Source: Branchipolynoe longqiensis
Taxonomy: Eukaryota; Annelida; Polychaeta; Phyllodocida; Polynoidae
Length of the DNA stretch: 64,000 bases
Reading direction: 5' to 3'
Assembly (NCBI GenBank): GCA_030323885.1
Contig: CM059194.1
Span: 23,424,780 to 23,488,779 of the forward strand
Both the position numbers and the translations under genes were made by a program. The number at the start of each line of letters is the position of its first letter. The stretch's first letter is position 1. Positions 1 through 10,044 of this stretch are shown one piece after another. Below the pieces are notes generated by a model that did not search any database, had not been told where the DNA came from, and was given only the letters and a program-made list of their open reading frames with translations.

Positions 1-74
1 CTTGGCGGGCTTGGATCCGGGACATCGTGGCCCCGAACGGGAACAGGCGGGCGCGTCCACCTGACACGGCGAGG

Positions 75-117
75 GGTGGCTGGGTGGCTGGGTGGCTGGG
101 TGGCTGGGTGTGTGGGT
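75..117. repeat. 8-bp minisatellite (GGGTGGCT)n
   Basis: Four to five head-to-tail units of GGGTGGCT ending in a GT-rich tail. The flanking 1-74 and 118-388 hold no gene I can recognise, only a C-run at about 190-200 and AT-rich sequence. Confidence 0.85.
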
Positions 118-388
118 GCGGCTCAGAAATATAGTATGGATACGCTCCGCTCCATCAGGTTACAAGTAATTAGTTGCTAAACTCTACCTCCCCCCCCCCC
201 AACAAAATCAGACAATTCAACAAACATTTTATTTTTAATGTTTTGTTGTTTATTTTGAGCGTTTAACTAATCGCTGCGTGATATAGAAATACGCCCCTTG
301 CGTTTCAAAATATCACACGCTTTTCAATTAAATTCAAACTTTCAGATGAGTTCAATTTGTACAAACAAAAAAGAACTCAGACTGAGCG

Positions 389-1790
389 ATTTGGTAGGAA
401 TTATCAGATGGTGTTTATGTGTGCGCGCACGTGTTTGTGTGTGTGTGTGGGGGGGGGGGGTGCCGTCAGAATAGCAACAATAGAAAAGTGATAGCAAGCG
501 ACAAACTTCACTTGTGACCCAGGAAGTCTGCCTACCTGCCTGCGCGTGTGGGAGGGTGGGGGAGCCCGAACGCGCTAACAACCGACAAACCCCTCCGCAA
601 AGGAATGGACGCGTCTCGCACTGATGGACTACCGATCCATGAAACAAAAAACACTTATTTGGTAATTAGCGTAATAATGCCGCTGGGTCTTGGAAGTTTA
701 TGACCGCGCACGTGTTTGTGTGTGTGTGTGGGGGGGTCATCAGAATAGCAACAATAGAAAAGTGATAGCAAGCGACAAACTTCACTTGTGACCCAGGAAG
801 TCTGCCTACCTGCTTGCGCGTGGGGGGGGAGGGGGGGGAGCCCGAACGCGCTAACAACCGACACACCCCTCCGCAAAGGAATGGACGCGTCTCGCACTGA
901 TGGACTACCGATCCATGAAATAAAAAACACTTATTTGGTAATTAGCGTAATAATGCCGCTGGGTCTTGGAAGTTTATGTGCGCGCACGTGTTTGTGTGTG
1001 TGTGGGGGAGGGTCATCAGAATAGCAACAATAGAAAAGTGATAGCAAGCGACAAACTTCACTTGTGACCCAGGAAGTCTGCCTACCTGCCTGCACGTGTG
1101 GGAGGGTGGGGGAGCCCGAACGCGCTAACAACCGACACATCCCTCCGCAAAGGAATGGACGCGTCTCGCACTGATGGACTACCGATCCATGAAATAAAAA
1201 ACACTTATTTGGTAATTAGCGTAATAATGCCGCTGGGTCTTGGAAGTTTTGTGCGCAACGTGTTTGTGTGTGTGTGGGGGGGTCATCAGAATAGCAACAA
1301 TAGAAAAGTGATAGCAAGCGACAAACTTCACTTGTGACCCAGGAAGTCTGCCTACCTGCCTGCGCGTGGGGGGGGGGGAGCCCGAACGCGCTAACAACCG
1401 ACACACCCCTCCGCAAAGGAATGGACGCGTCTCGCACTGATGGACTACCGATCCATGAAATAAAAAACACTTATTTGGTAATTAGCGTAATAATGCCGCT
1501 GGGTCTTGGAAGTTTATGTGCGCACACGTGTTTGTGTGTGTGTGGGGGAGGGTCATCAGAATAGCAACAATAGAAAAGTGATAGCAAGCGACAAACTTCA
1601 CTTGTGACCCAGGAAGTCTGCCTACCTGCCTGCACGTGTGGGAGGGTGGGGGAGCCCGAACGCGCTAACAACCGACACATCCCTCCGCAAAGGAATGGAC
1701 GTGTCTCGCACTGATGGACTACCGATCCATGAAATAAAAAACACTTATTTGGTAATTAGCGTAATAATGCCGCTGGGTCTTGGAAGTTTA
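389..1790. repeat. 270-bp tandem satellite, about five copies with dimeric higher-order structure
   Basis: A unit of roughly 266-274 bp recurs head to tail. The landmark AGGAATGGACG occurs near 600, 877, 1151, 1417 and 1691. Each unit contains a GT/G-rich tract, a conserved AGGAAGTCTGCCTACCTGCC block and a CGTCTCGCACTGATGG block. Units alternate between two variants, so copies 540 bp apart (for example 931-1140 and 1471-1680) are more alike than neighbours. The first copy is incomplete at its left edge. The open frames crossing it are satellite translations, not genes. Confidence 0.93.
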
Positions 1791-2327
1791 CAACCACACA
1801 AAAATAACCCCAGCTCCGATGCGCAGCCGACATACCCCCCCCCCCCCCCATTTTCAGCCTCGGACCACGCACAAATCTATAAATAACCAGACGATGATTA
1901 TACACGCCCCTCCCCCCCCCCCCCCCACCAGCCTAATGAAGTGTTTGGTTGCACTGCCACAATAACAAGACACTTTACATTAACGCCATCCCACGTAACA
2001 AATCACCCGATCTCCCAAAAACAGGAGACGGGCGCTCAACTCATTCGGCCATTCCGATGACAAGAAGTTATTGCCCGATATGGGGTTTGAGGCCCGAGTG
2101 ACCGAATGCGATGTATGTTCTCCTAGAATTCGTTCTGGTATCATTATGATTTAGATGCAATCAGAATGTCAATTTGGTTCAATGTACTTGCCTTGTCGTG
2201 TTGTGAATTATGATTTATATGCAATCAGAATTAATGTACAACGAGCCACTTGTGGACGTGCATCAAGTACGTCTCGCTTATTTAAGTCATTTTCTAAAGC
2301 CCTCAGCCCTCAACCCATGTCATGCTT
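1791..2327. other. unassigned intronic sequence with C-tracts
   Basis: No gene seen. It contains poly-C runs near 1837-1850 and 1911-1926, and an imperfect direct repeat of TTATGATTTA(G/T)ATGCAATCAGAAT around 2144 and 2208. Confidence 0.5.
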
Positions 2328-2336
2328 AGTACGATT

Positions 2337-2763
2337 TAGATAAAAGATTCACCCATACTTCCAGTACAGGGGTGAAAACCAACCCATTAGAAAAACTGGC
2401 GAAGAAATTCGACATGCTGGGGAAATTAACTGAGCTGATAAATTCTTAATTTAAGAAGCACAATATATTCTTTATGTACGTCTTCATATTTACCCGCTAC
2501 TTTTGAGTTGGAAAATATAATAAAACATAATAAAGCATATACTTTAATGCAATTTAAAAGTGAAATCGACGGCGTTCTATGGCTGCCATCTCGTCTTTTT
2601 TCATTCTCTCCCATTTCACCAACTCTGTGCTGATATAAGTATCCATTTGATACTGGAGGCAGGCATTCTACTTCCTGTTCCATACTAAAGCTATTTTCGC
2701 CCGTATTTACACTACGTTGTCGTTCACCCCTGTACTGGAAGTACGGGGTGAATCTTTTATCTA
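2337..2763. mobile_element. Mutator-like MITE, copy 1 (9-bp target duplication)
   Basis: A 427-bp non-coding element bounded by terminal inverted repeats beginning TAGATAAAAGATTCACCC and continuing into a second palindromic block (tacTTCCAGTAcaGGGGTGAA). Both ends are flanked by a perfect 9-bp direct repeat AGTACGATT (2328-2336 and 2764-2772). Nine-base duplications are typical of the Mutator/MULE superfamily. The interior is AT-rich without a transposase frame. A second copy is at 23562-23980, and a 51-bp end-to-end copy is at 59455-59505. Confidence 0.88.
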
Positions 2764-2899
2764 AGTACGATTGTGCTTATGTTGGGCCTGCCCCACTCCG
2801 CCCCCCCCCCCCCCCAATTAGCTATAACCTTCCCATGGCTACTCGGACAATGTAGCCCTAAAGGGATTAAAGTGATGTCCGGCAAAAATCGTGGAAATC

Positions 2900-3040
2900 T
2901 AGCCGAGATTATTCCGCATTCGGAAGCGACAAGTATCATTTTTAAAACTCATTGGTTTGACTCGATCGGGAATCGAACTCCCGATCTCCCGCACGCAAGT
3001 CCCGCGCTTTACCGATTCGGCCATCGCGCCCAGTCCCTGT
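2900..3040 (-). mobile_element. tRNA-derived SINE, head fragment
   Basis: Read on the minus strand, this is the tRNA-like head of the window's main SINE: a box B-like GGGAATCGAAC segment (seen on plus) next to the conserved TTGGTTTGACTCG motif. The 3' body is missing after about 2930. A C-run lies just upstream at 2801-2815. Confidence 0.7.
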
Positions 3041-3529
3041 GCTGATTGACCTTAGGTGTTGCTAGGAAGTAAAACAACAAACAGAGTCTTAGCCGTAGTG
3101 CTTGAGACCAGCGAGACTCAGAATACCAGTATTCCAGTGGCTACTTGGACAATGTATCACACTAGCGTTAACATTTTGGGCTTGCGGGGGACTATAGTCA
3201 TTGGAGGCATTCGACTGGGCCTCTCTATGCGAATATCAAAATATTTCCTTACAAATTCCTATTCGACTGGGACCGGAAGTGGGATTCTATACGTATGATT
3301 TGGATGTGTGTTTTGGCTCCATCCGCTCCATCCACAAATCTTGGGGATAGAAAGGTCCCAGTAGAATGCCTCTTAAGCCTCCAGTCATTCGTTTGCATAG
3401 AAATGAATGAATTACCATGGCTGCCCAGAAGCAACAGCCTCAACATTTTGGCTATGCAGGCGCCTAACTAGCCACATCAATCAGTTGCAGTGACAGTTGT
3501 AGCCAGTGTTCAACGAATTGGGAGCAGAT

Positions 3530-3765
3530 GCGGTGGCCTAATCGGTAGAGCGCGGGCCTCGCGTGTGGAAGGCTAGGAGTTCAGTTCCTGGTCGAGTCAA
3601 ACCAATGACTTTAAAATTGATACTTGTTGCTTCATAACCTGGCGCTCGGCATTAATAGGATAGGGCATGGACTGGTTAGCTCAGTGTCAGGATAATGTGA
3701 CTGAGTGGGATATCAGGCCATGGTGCCAGTGACCTGAGATTTCCCAGTGGGCAACACTATAATGT
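3530..3765 (+). mobile_element. tRNA-derived SINE, 3'-truncated
   Basis: A plus-strand copy with head (GCGGTGGCCTAATCGGTAGA), the GTCGAGTCAAACCAATGAC linker and the body through CCCAGTGGGCAACACTATA. It ends before the poly-A-like tail. It faces a minus-strand copy at 3848-4199, making an inverted pair. Confidence 0.82.
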
Positions 3766-3847
3766 TCTTTTTAAACAGTAGGCGGCGGAGCAATGATCGA
3801 GAAGCGGCGATCAGTATGCACGTGGAAAGTGGAAGGGTGGAAAGTGG

Positions 3848-4199
3848 AAAGATGTTGTTTGTTTGTTTGTTGTTGTTTTACGTCCTAGCAACATCTAAGG
3901 TCATATCAGGACGGGTACCGACTTGTGACAGTGCGCACTCATGGCAACTTTATAGTGCTGTCCCACTGGGAAACCAGGCTGCCGGCACCATGACCTGGTA
4001 TCCCACTCAGTCACATTATCCTGACACTGAGCACACCAGTCCTTGCCCGATCCTAATAATGCCGAGCGCCTGGCTAGGAAGCAACAAGTATCAATTTTAA
4101 AGTCATTGGTTTGACTCGACCGGGACTCGAACCCACGACCCCACGATCTACCAGCACGGGAGAAGGACGCTCTAACTCATTCGGCCATCCCGTCTGGTC
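3848..4199 (-). mobile_element. tRNA-derived SINE, near full length (family reference copy)
   Basis: About 350 bp, minus orientation. From its 5' end (plus 4199) it shows a tRNA-like head with an A-box-like TGGCCGAATGAGTTAGAGCG and a B-box-like GGTTCGAGTCC, and then the linker ending TCAAACCAATGAC. A conserved body follows, containing GGCGCTCGGCATTATTAGG, TCAGTGTCAGGATAATGTGA and GTCACAAGTCGGTACCCGTC. The tail is CTAGGACGTAAAACAACAAC followed by CAAACAAAC repeats. About twenty other full or partial copies lie in 1-30 kb. A head with pol III boxes joined to an unrelated body is the usual tRNA-SINE layout; the partner LINE is not identified. Confidence 0.9.
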
Positions 4200-4265
4200 A
4201 AAGTGGAAAGACACAGACACAGACACAGACACAGACACAGACAATTGATCTTGTCTGCTCGGCGT

Positions 4266-4703
4266 TACTAAATCCCCAGTCACACATACCCGGACGAACC
4301 CCGGATTTTTAGCCGTACCACCCCTGGACCACTCCCCTGGACCACCCTGGATAAAATTGCTATTTTTGGTCGTTTGTGCCTCGCTCTCACACCTACCCGG
4401 ATGAGCCATGGTCCACAGCCACGGATTAGTCCTGGATCAGCCCCGGATCGGCCCCGGGAGTATAAAATGACCCGGATTGCCCCGGACGACCCCCGGACAA
4501 GTCACGGATCACACACGGATGGTGCCGGTTAACCCCGGATTGCAATATTCCCTAGATCGCCCCGGATGTTTTAAACATTTGAAAATATTTGGGGTCAACC
4601 CCGGATGAGGCCGGACCAGCGAAGGATCAGCCACGGATCACCACGCATCACGGTCCGGGGCCCGTCCGGTCCCTGATCCGGGTAGGTGTGACCTAGGCTT
4701 TAG
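4266..4703. mobile_element. GTCACAC-ended, CCGGA-rich non-autonomous element A
   Basis: Starts AGTCACACATACCCGGAC and ends with its inverse (GATCCGGGTAGGTGTGACC). The interior is made of irregularly spaced CCGGA/TCCGG words. A third end-like block (TCTCACACCTACCCGGATGA) lies inside near 4388, suggesting nesting or internal duplication. No reading frame of interest. Related elements are at 14266-14853 and 15163-15838. Confidence 0.72.
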
Positions 4704-4714
4704 CTAGGGAAAGA

Positions 4715-4890
4715 ACTCGGTGTCTGGGCTAATATGTGACTGAAGGAGATATCAGGTCGTGGTGCTGCTAGCATGGTATCTCAGTAGAGCAGCACTATAA
4801 AACCATCATGCCAGATACTCATCCTGGTCACAAGGCGATACCCGTCTGGTGTGATCCCCGGATGTAGCTAGAACGTAAAACCCCAATCCA
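4715..4890 (+). mobile_element. SINE 3' fragment
   Basis: The plus-strand body and tail of the main SINE (GATATCAGGTCGTGGTGCTG, AGCAGCACTATAAAACC, GTAGCTAGAACGTAAAACC). The tRNA head is absent. Confidence 0.7.
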
Positions 4891-4938
4891 TCGATCACTA
4901 CACACGTATATGCCGCCCGTCTGATCCACCTCCCATCT

Positions 4939-4975
4939 CCCCCCCCCCCCCCCCCCCACCCTCGTCTGTGGACCG

Positions 4976-5008
<33 letters not shown>

Positions 5009-5014
5009 ACCCCC
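4939..5014. repeat. long poly-C tracts
   Basis: Two pure C runs (about 19 nt at 4939-4957 and 33 nt at 4976-5008) separated by a short spacer. The poly-Gly and poly-Pro frames here are translations of the homopolymer. The opposite strand could form G-quadruplexes. Confidence 0.95.
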
Positions 5015-5174
5015 ACCTTCCCCGCTTACAGCCACCAAGGTTGTGCTTTGTACACATGCCCTCCTTGTCCTGTCACTAGCCGCCGCTTCCGCATTTTCTC
5101 CACTGTCACACATACAAGCGAGAATATTAATGAGCCAAGTGATTGTAGTGATTTGTATGTGTATTTGCATACAA

Positions 5175-5176
5175 TA

Positions 5177-5231
<55 letters not shown>

Positions 5232-5578
5232 ATGCACTATCTTTGTGTGCAATGTGTGCGGATGCACTGTCTTTGTATGCAATGTGTGCATGTGTATGGA
5301 TGCACTGTTTCTGTGTGCACGTGTGTGTGGATGCACTGTCTTTGTGTGCAATGTATGTGTGTATGCACTGTCTTTGTGTGTATGTGTGTGTGGATGTACT
5401 GTCTTTGTGTGCAATGTGTGTATTGATGCACTGTTTCTGTGTGCATGTGTGTGTGGATGCACTGTCTTTTTGTGCAATGTGCGCAATGTGTGCATATGTG
5501 TGTGGATGCACTGTCTTTGTGTGCAATGTGTGCATGTGTGTGTGGATGCAGTGTCTTTGTGTGCAATGTGTGCAGAGC
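5175..5578. repeat. (GT)n microsatellite merging into a ~29-bp minisatellite
   Basis: A (TG)n run (5177-5230) passes into tandem units built on GGATGCACTGTCTTTGTGTG plus CAATGTGTG, with length variation from unit to unit. The long Cys/Val-rich and His/Thr-rich open frames in all phases are by-products. The stretch 5579-5760 has nothing recognisable. Confidence 0.93.
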
Positions 5579-5760
5579 TTCAGTAAGAAAACACTTGCTA
5601 CTGATGCATGCGTAAGCCTCTTTTATAATACCACAACTACTAGGAATAATAGCATTTTTCTATGAAGCTATATGAAAATAATTGAAGTTAATTTTTGTTA
5701 TTCTGACAAGATGGTAACCTAAACTATCTTTTCCTTCACATTACTAGTGTACATATTGAC

Positions 5761-6059
5761 CAGGGATGAAAGTGGTCTCCGGGAAAAAAAGCGGAAATGC
5801 TGATATTCTCCCATAAGTTTAGCATTGTCAGGGAATAGCGGAAAATTCCCGGAAGTTGGGTGTCATATATATTGGTATACACTGATAGTGCTGTGCCGTT
5901 TGAAGCATGTATTAATAGTACACGCTGATAGTGCTGCGGCATCTGCACTACATATTAGTATACGCTGATGGTGCTGCAGCGTAAAACAGTAGAGCCTATA
6001 TGTTAATCGTGCTGCGGGATTGAAAAATCCGCGAAATCGGCGGAGATATTTCACCCCTG
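5761..6059. mobile_element. hAT-like MITE, copy 1
   Basis: About 300 bp. The left end is CAGGGATGAAAGTGGTCTCC, and the right end is its inverse (GGCGGAGATATTTCACCCCTG). Ends beginning CAGGG(A/T)TG are common in hAT elements. The interior carries diverged tandem units around TATACGCTGATAGTGCTGCG. No transposase. Other copies are at 19343-19744 and 30943-31254. No convincing 8-bp target duplication was found. Confidence 0.75.
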
Positions 6060-6162
6060 ATGGACAAGAGGTTGGCTATTCAGCGAAAAAAAAAAGAGGG
6101 AAATACACAATATTAATTGTTAACCCTCATGTCACACATTGGCCTCATTTACTATGAAAAGA

Positions 6163-8519
6163 CCCATATATAAAAAAGGTTCTTCTTTGCTGCTGGTCCT
6201 AAAAAGGGGGAATCGGGGGTAAAAACTTAAACACGTCACAGCTTATCCTAGTTAGGCTTGTTGTGTTCCACATATATCCTATTTTAAGGCACAATTAAAA
6301 GAAAAGCAGTTTGGACCCCGATTGCACGTCAGGGTGGCTTTGAACTTGACTAAGTGGAGAACGTTACGCGTGTTTCGGTGTGACACAAAAAGCCGCCTAG
6401 TGTCAGATTTAGAACTAAACCCTTATTTTTTCCTAGTACGGTTTTGAACTGCACTCACTAGGAGTAAGTAAGTGCAATTTTATGAGGGTCCGTCCACTTG
6501 AGAGTAGAACAGAGGACTTATAAAATTGTGACACTGAAACATGTGTGACATGGAAAGGAAAAGTTTTTTCTTCAAGATCAAACAAACACCACAGAGCATG
6601 AAAAGGTATTATGCTTATTAGTTTTTGACGCTGTGGACATATTTCAAAGTAATTTTGTAATACTTCCATAACTTCTGATGTTATTGGAGTTGTAACGCAT
6701 GTTTCATGTGACATGTAACGCATGTTTCATGTGACACTCAATAATAACTTGGCTCAGAAATTGCTAACAGTATGCAGTTTTTGTTAAGGGTATTATTTCT
6801 ACACATTACATGTATGCAAGTATGTCTTTTGAGTGTTACAAGTTTTGCTTATAATGGGTTCTTCTTCAGTTTTGGTCCTAAAAAGGGGGAATCGGAGGTC
6901 AAAACTGAAATATGTTACAGCCTATCCCAATTAGGCTTGTTGTGTTCCATATACATCCAATTTTAAGACACAATTTAAAACAAAAACAATTTGGACCCAG
7001 ACTACAAGTCAGGGTGGCTTCGAACATGACCAAGTGGAGAATGTTACGCGTGTTTCGGCCGTCACAAAAACCTTCATTATGTAATATTTAGAACAAGACC
7101 CTTATTATTTCCTAGTTAGGTTTTGAACAGCAGTCACTAGGAGTAACTAAGTGCAATTTTATGAGTGTTCGTCCACTTCAGAGTAGAACAGAGAAGATAT
7201 AAAATTGTGACACTGAAACATGCGTTACATGGAAAGGAAAAGTTGTTCCTTCATGATGAAACAAGCACCACAGATGGTGAAAATATTTATGCTTATTAGT
7301 TGTTGATGCTGTGGACATATTTCAAAGTAATCTTGGAACACTTCCCTAACTTCTGATGTTCTTGGAATTGTAACACATGTAACATGTAACGCATGTTTCA
7401 TGTGACACTCAATAATGACTTAGGTTAGACACTGCTAATAGCATGCAAAAAATGTATTTGTTCAGGGCATTATTTGTACACATTACATGTATGCAAATAT
7501 TTCTTTTGAGTGTTATAAGTTTTCTTATGTAGAAAAAGATATTGCGATGACTTAGAGGATGAAGATGACAACAGGTGAACGCGTGATAGCGTCATAGCGC
7601 AACATCCTGTTTATAACTTGACACCACATCATCAGTAGGTGTGTAGATGCCCACGGTATATTTGAAAATCATGGTGAGAAGAGATTTGATCCATTATTGG
7701 ATTTTGTATCGCGAAATAATTTTCGCCGTTACGCGTGTTTCATCTTCATCGAAGTGTGACACGCCACACTAATAGCATCATAGCGCAACATCCTGTTTAT
7801 GACTTGACACCACATCATCAGTAGGTGTGTAGATGCCCACGATATATTTGAAAATCATGGCGAGAAGAGATTTGATCCATTGTTGGATTTTGTATCGCAA
7901 AATAAATTTTCGCCGTTACGCGTGTTTCACCCGTGACACAAAGTTTTTATTTCACTTTTAATGCATTTTAGGAAATAATATTATAACTTTTGTGTTCAGA
8001 ACTAGGCATCTATGATGCTATCCTATTTAAAGCAGCAGGGTTTTTCCTGGCTTGCATGGTTGGATATTGTGAAAATTGAAGGTGAACGCGTGTTTCATGA
8101 CGTGACACCTCATGTAACACGCGTTATGCTCACTTTCAAGCATCGTTGTTTTACACACAGACACTCAATAGTCCTAAAATTAGTTTTCTGACATTTTTGC
8201 ATGTTACAACTTTGCAAATAAACTAGCTATGTTTGAATATTTTGGTCTACAATGAAGTAGTTTCCAACACAAGTAGTACTGTTTCACCATTCCCATTTTT
8301 AGCTGTCATATTTGCGTGACAAATGAATCTATTTTTGCAATAAAAAATAAACCAAACATTTTTTTCTCACTGGATTGCTGTCATTGCTTCTTTGGGGTAT
8401 AATAAAAGGAATTTTCTTCATTTGGTATGAAAAGGAGAATTAATTTAGACAAAAACAGTTACAATGTGAGGACCAACCAATTAGGACCAGCAGCAAAGAA
8501 GAACCCTATATAAACAGGG
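6163..8519. mobile_element. 2.4-kb non-autonomous element with ~35-bp terminal inverted repeats
   Basis: The left end (6163-6201) contains GGTTCTTCTTTGCTGCTGGT. The right end (8482-8519) carries the exact inverse, ACCAGCAGCAAAGAAGAACC, followed by a TATATAA block as on the left. Inside are a ~0.69-kb direct duplication (about 6196-6770 and 6883-7440) and a ~170-bp direct duplication (about 7590-7760 and 7770-7930). The word pair GTTACGCGTGTTTC...GTGACAC (or the GCATGTTTC variant) recurs many times. No transposase-like frame was seen. Confidence 0.75.
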
Positions 8520-9150
8520 CGCACTGAGCAGCACTCTGAGGAACATCTCCAGACGGGCACACCTCCAGTCTTCTGCCATCCCCCCCCCCCCCCCCCCCCG
8601 CCCTCCTACCCGCATCCCAGGCTGCAGAGGTAGGGAAGGTTGGGACGGGGAAGGTTCCAGTCGTTCGTTGGTTTGCAAAGTGGTCCATGCCTATCGCACA
8701 CCTGAGTGGATTGTCACACCATTTATTGGATCTTACTTTGTGCCCCGGGAAACTAATACCACCGTCTTGGAAAGCATCGTTTGATATTGTTATTTCAGCT
8801 GATTTGGGCTAGCTGCATATATTGTAAATAACTGTATTGTCACATGGCTGGAAGACCAGTGCCACGGCGCTGACAAAAGACTTTATTCAATGAATAAACT
8901 ATATTTACAACAAACAAACAAAAATTGTTCGACCTACGGAGCGAAGGGAGGGAAGGTGAATGGCAGCAGAGGGAGAGGAGACCAAGAACATCATGGTTTA
9001 CAAATATTTCACAGTGGACAGGCTTGAATTATTCACAGTCTATCAGAACAGCACACCATCGGGACAAGTGGAGAACCATTGCATCCAACCCTCGACTAGA
9101 GGACGGAACTATTTATTGATTGACGGAGCGCACACATATATTTGTCAATA
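8520..9150. other. unassigned sequence with a C-tract
   Basis: A poly-C run at about 8580-8599 and an A-rich end near 8890-8930 (AATAAACTATATTTACAACAAACAAACAAA), which may be the 3' tail of an unrecognised retroelement. No gene seen. Confidence 0.4.
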
Positions 9151-9151
9151 T

Positions 9152-9425
9152 GGTTGGTTGGTTGTTGGTTGGAGCTTCACGTCCTGGCAACATCTAAGGT
9201 CATATCAGGACGGGTATCGACTTGTGACAGTGCACACTCGTGGCGGCTTTATAGTGCTGCCCCACTGGGAGACCAGGCTGGCAGCACCATGACCTGATAT
9301 TCCACTCAGTCACATTATCCTGGTACTCAGCCAACCAGTCCTTGCCGTATCCTAATAATGGTGAACGCCTGGCTAGGAAACGACAAGTATCATTATTTAA
9401 AGTCATTGGCTTGACTGAACCAGGG
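9152..9425 (-). mobile_element. tRNA-derived SINE, body and tail
   Basis: Minus-strand copy: tail GGTTGGTTGTTGGTTGGAGC on plus, then the body through TTTAAAGTCATTGGCTTGAC. The head is replaced at 9425 by a (GGGAT)n stretch and the next SINE. Confidence 0.8.
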
Positions 9426-9432
9426 TTTTTCA

Positions 9433-9690
9433 AGTTGACCGGATGGGATGGGATGGGATGGGATGGGGAGCGAGTCTGCTTCCCATGCGGGAGGCCGTGG
9501 GTTCGATCCCCGGCCGAGTCAAATCAAAGATTCATAAAACTGATACTTGTCACTACATTGCATGGCGCTCGGCATTAGTAGGATAGAGCAAGGATTGGCT
9601 GCCTCTGCTTTCAGCAGGATAATAATGCGACTCAGCGTGATATTGGGTCATGGTGCTTCGCTCATTACAGGGTGTCATTGAAGACACACA
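9433..9690 (+). mobile_element. tRNA-derived SINE with (GGGAT)n at its 5' edge
   Basis: Four to five GGGAT units (9443-9470) precede a plus-strand head with a B-box-like GGTTCGATCCCCGGCCGAGT and the usual body. The tail is lost after about 9690. It is adjacent and inverted relative to 9152-9425. The stretch 9691-10044 has no recognised feature. Confidence 0.78.
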
Positions 9691-10044
9691 CCACTGCATA
9701 ACTACTGTGTCACCAGTAGTGCTTGATAGATGGGTGGTGAGGTGGGTCTTCCCTCTTTTATCTCCCTGATCCTGCCAACAAATATAAGGCAATCACACAG
9801 GACTTACTCAAGTAGCCCCGAGACTATAGCTACAGCAGCAGTTGAAACAAATAAGACAAATGACCCAATTCCACGCCTATACTATAGTAACCAGTGTCGG
9901 AGGGGGTTCACTCAACACGAACATGTCAGTGCTAGTCACCGTGGGTCATGAGTCGAACTGCAAAGAGAGATTAAGATGGGTTTTGGGGGGTTTAATCTTT
10001 TTCCTATTTTTCCCTCTTTTTTTTTTGTAACAAAAGAGTAAAAA

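Noticed and set aside
342..1886. Series of 60-100 residue open frames on both strands
   Set aside because: They repeat with the 270-bp satellite unit and are translations of it.
4806..5665. Gly-, Pro-, Cys/Val- and His/Thr-rich open frames up to 205 residues
   Set aside because: Produced by poly-C tracts and GT-rich minisatellite in every phase.
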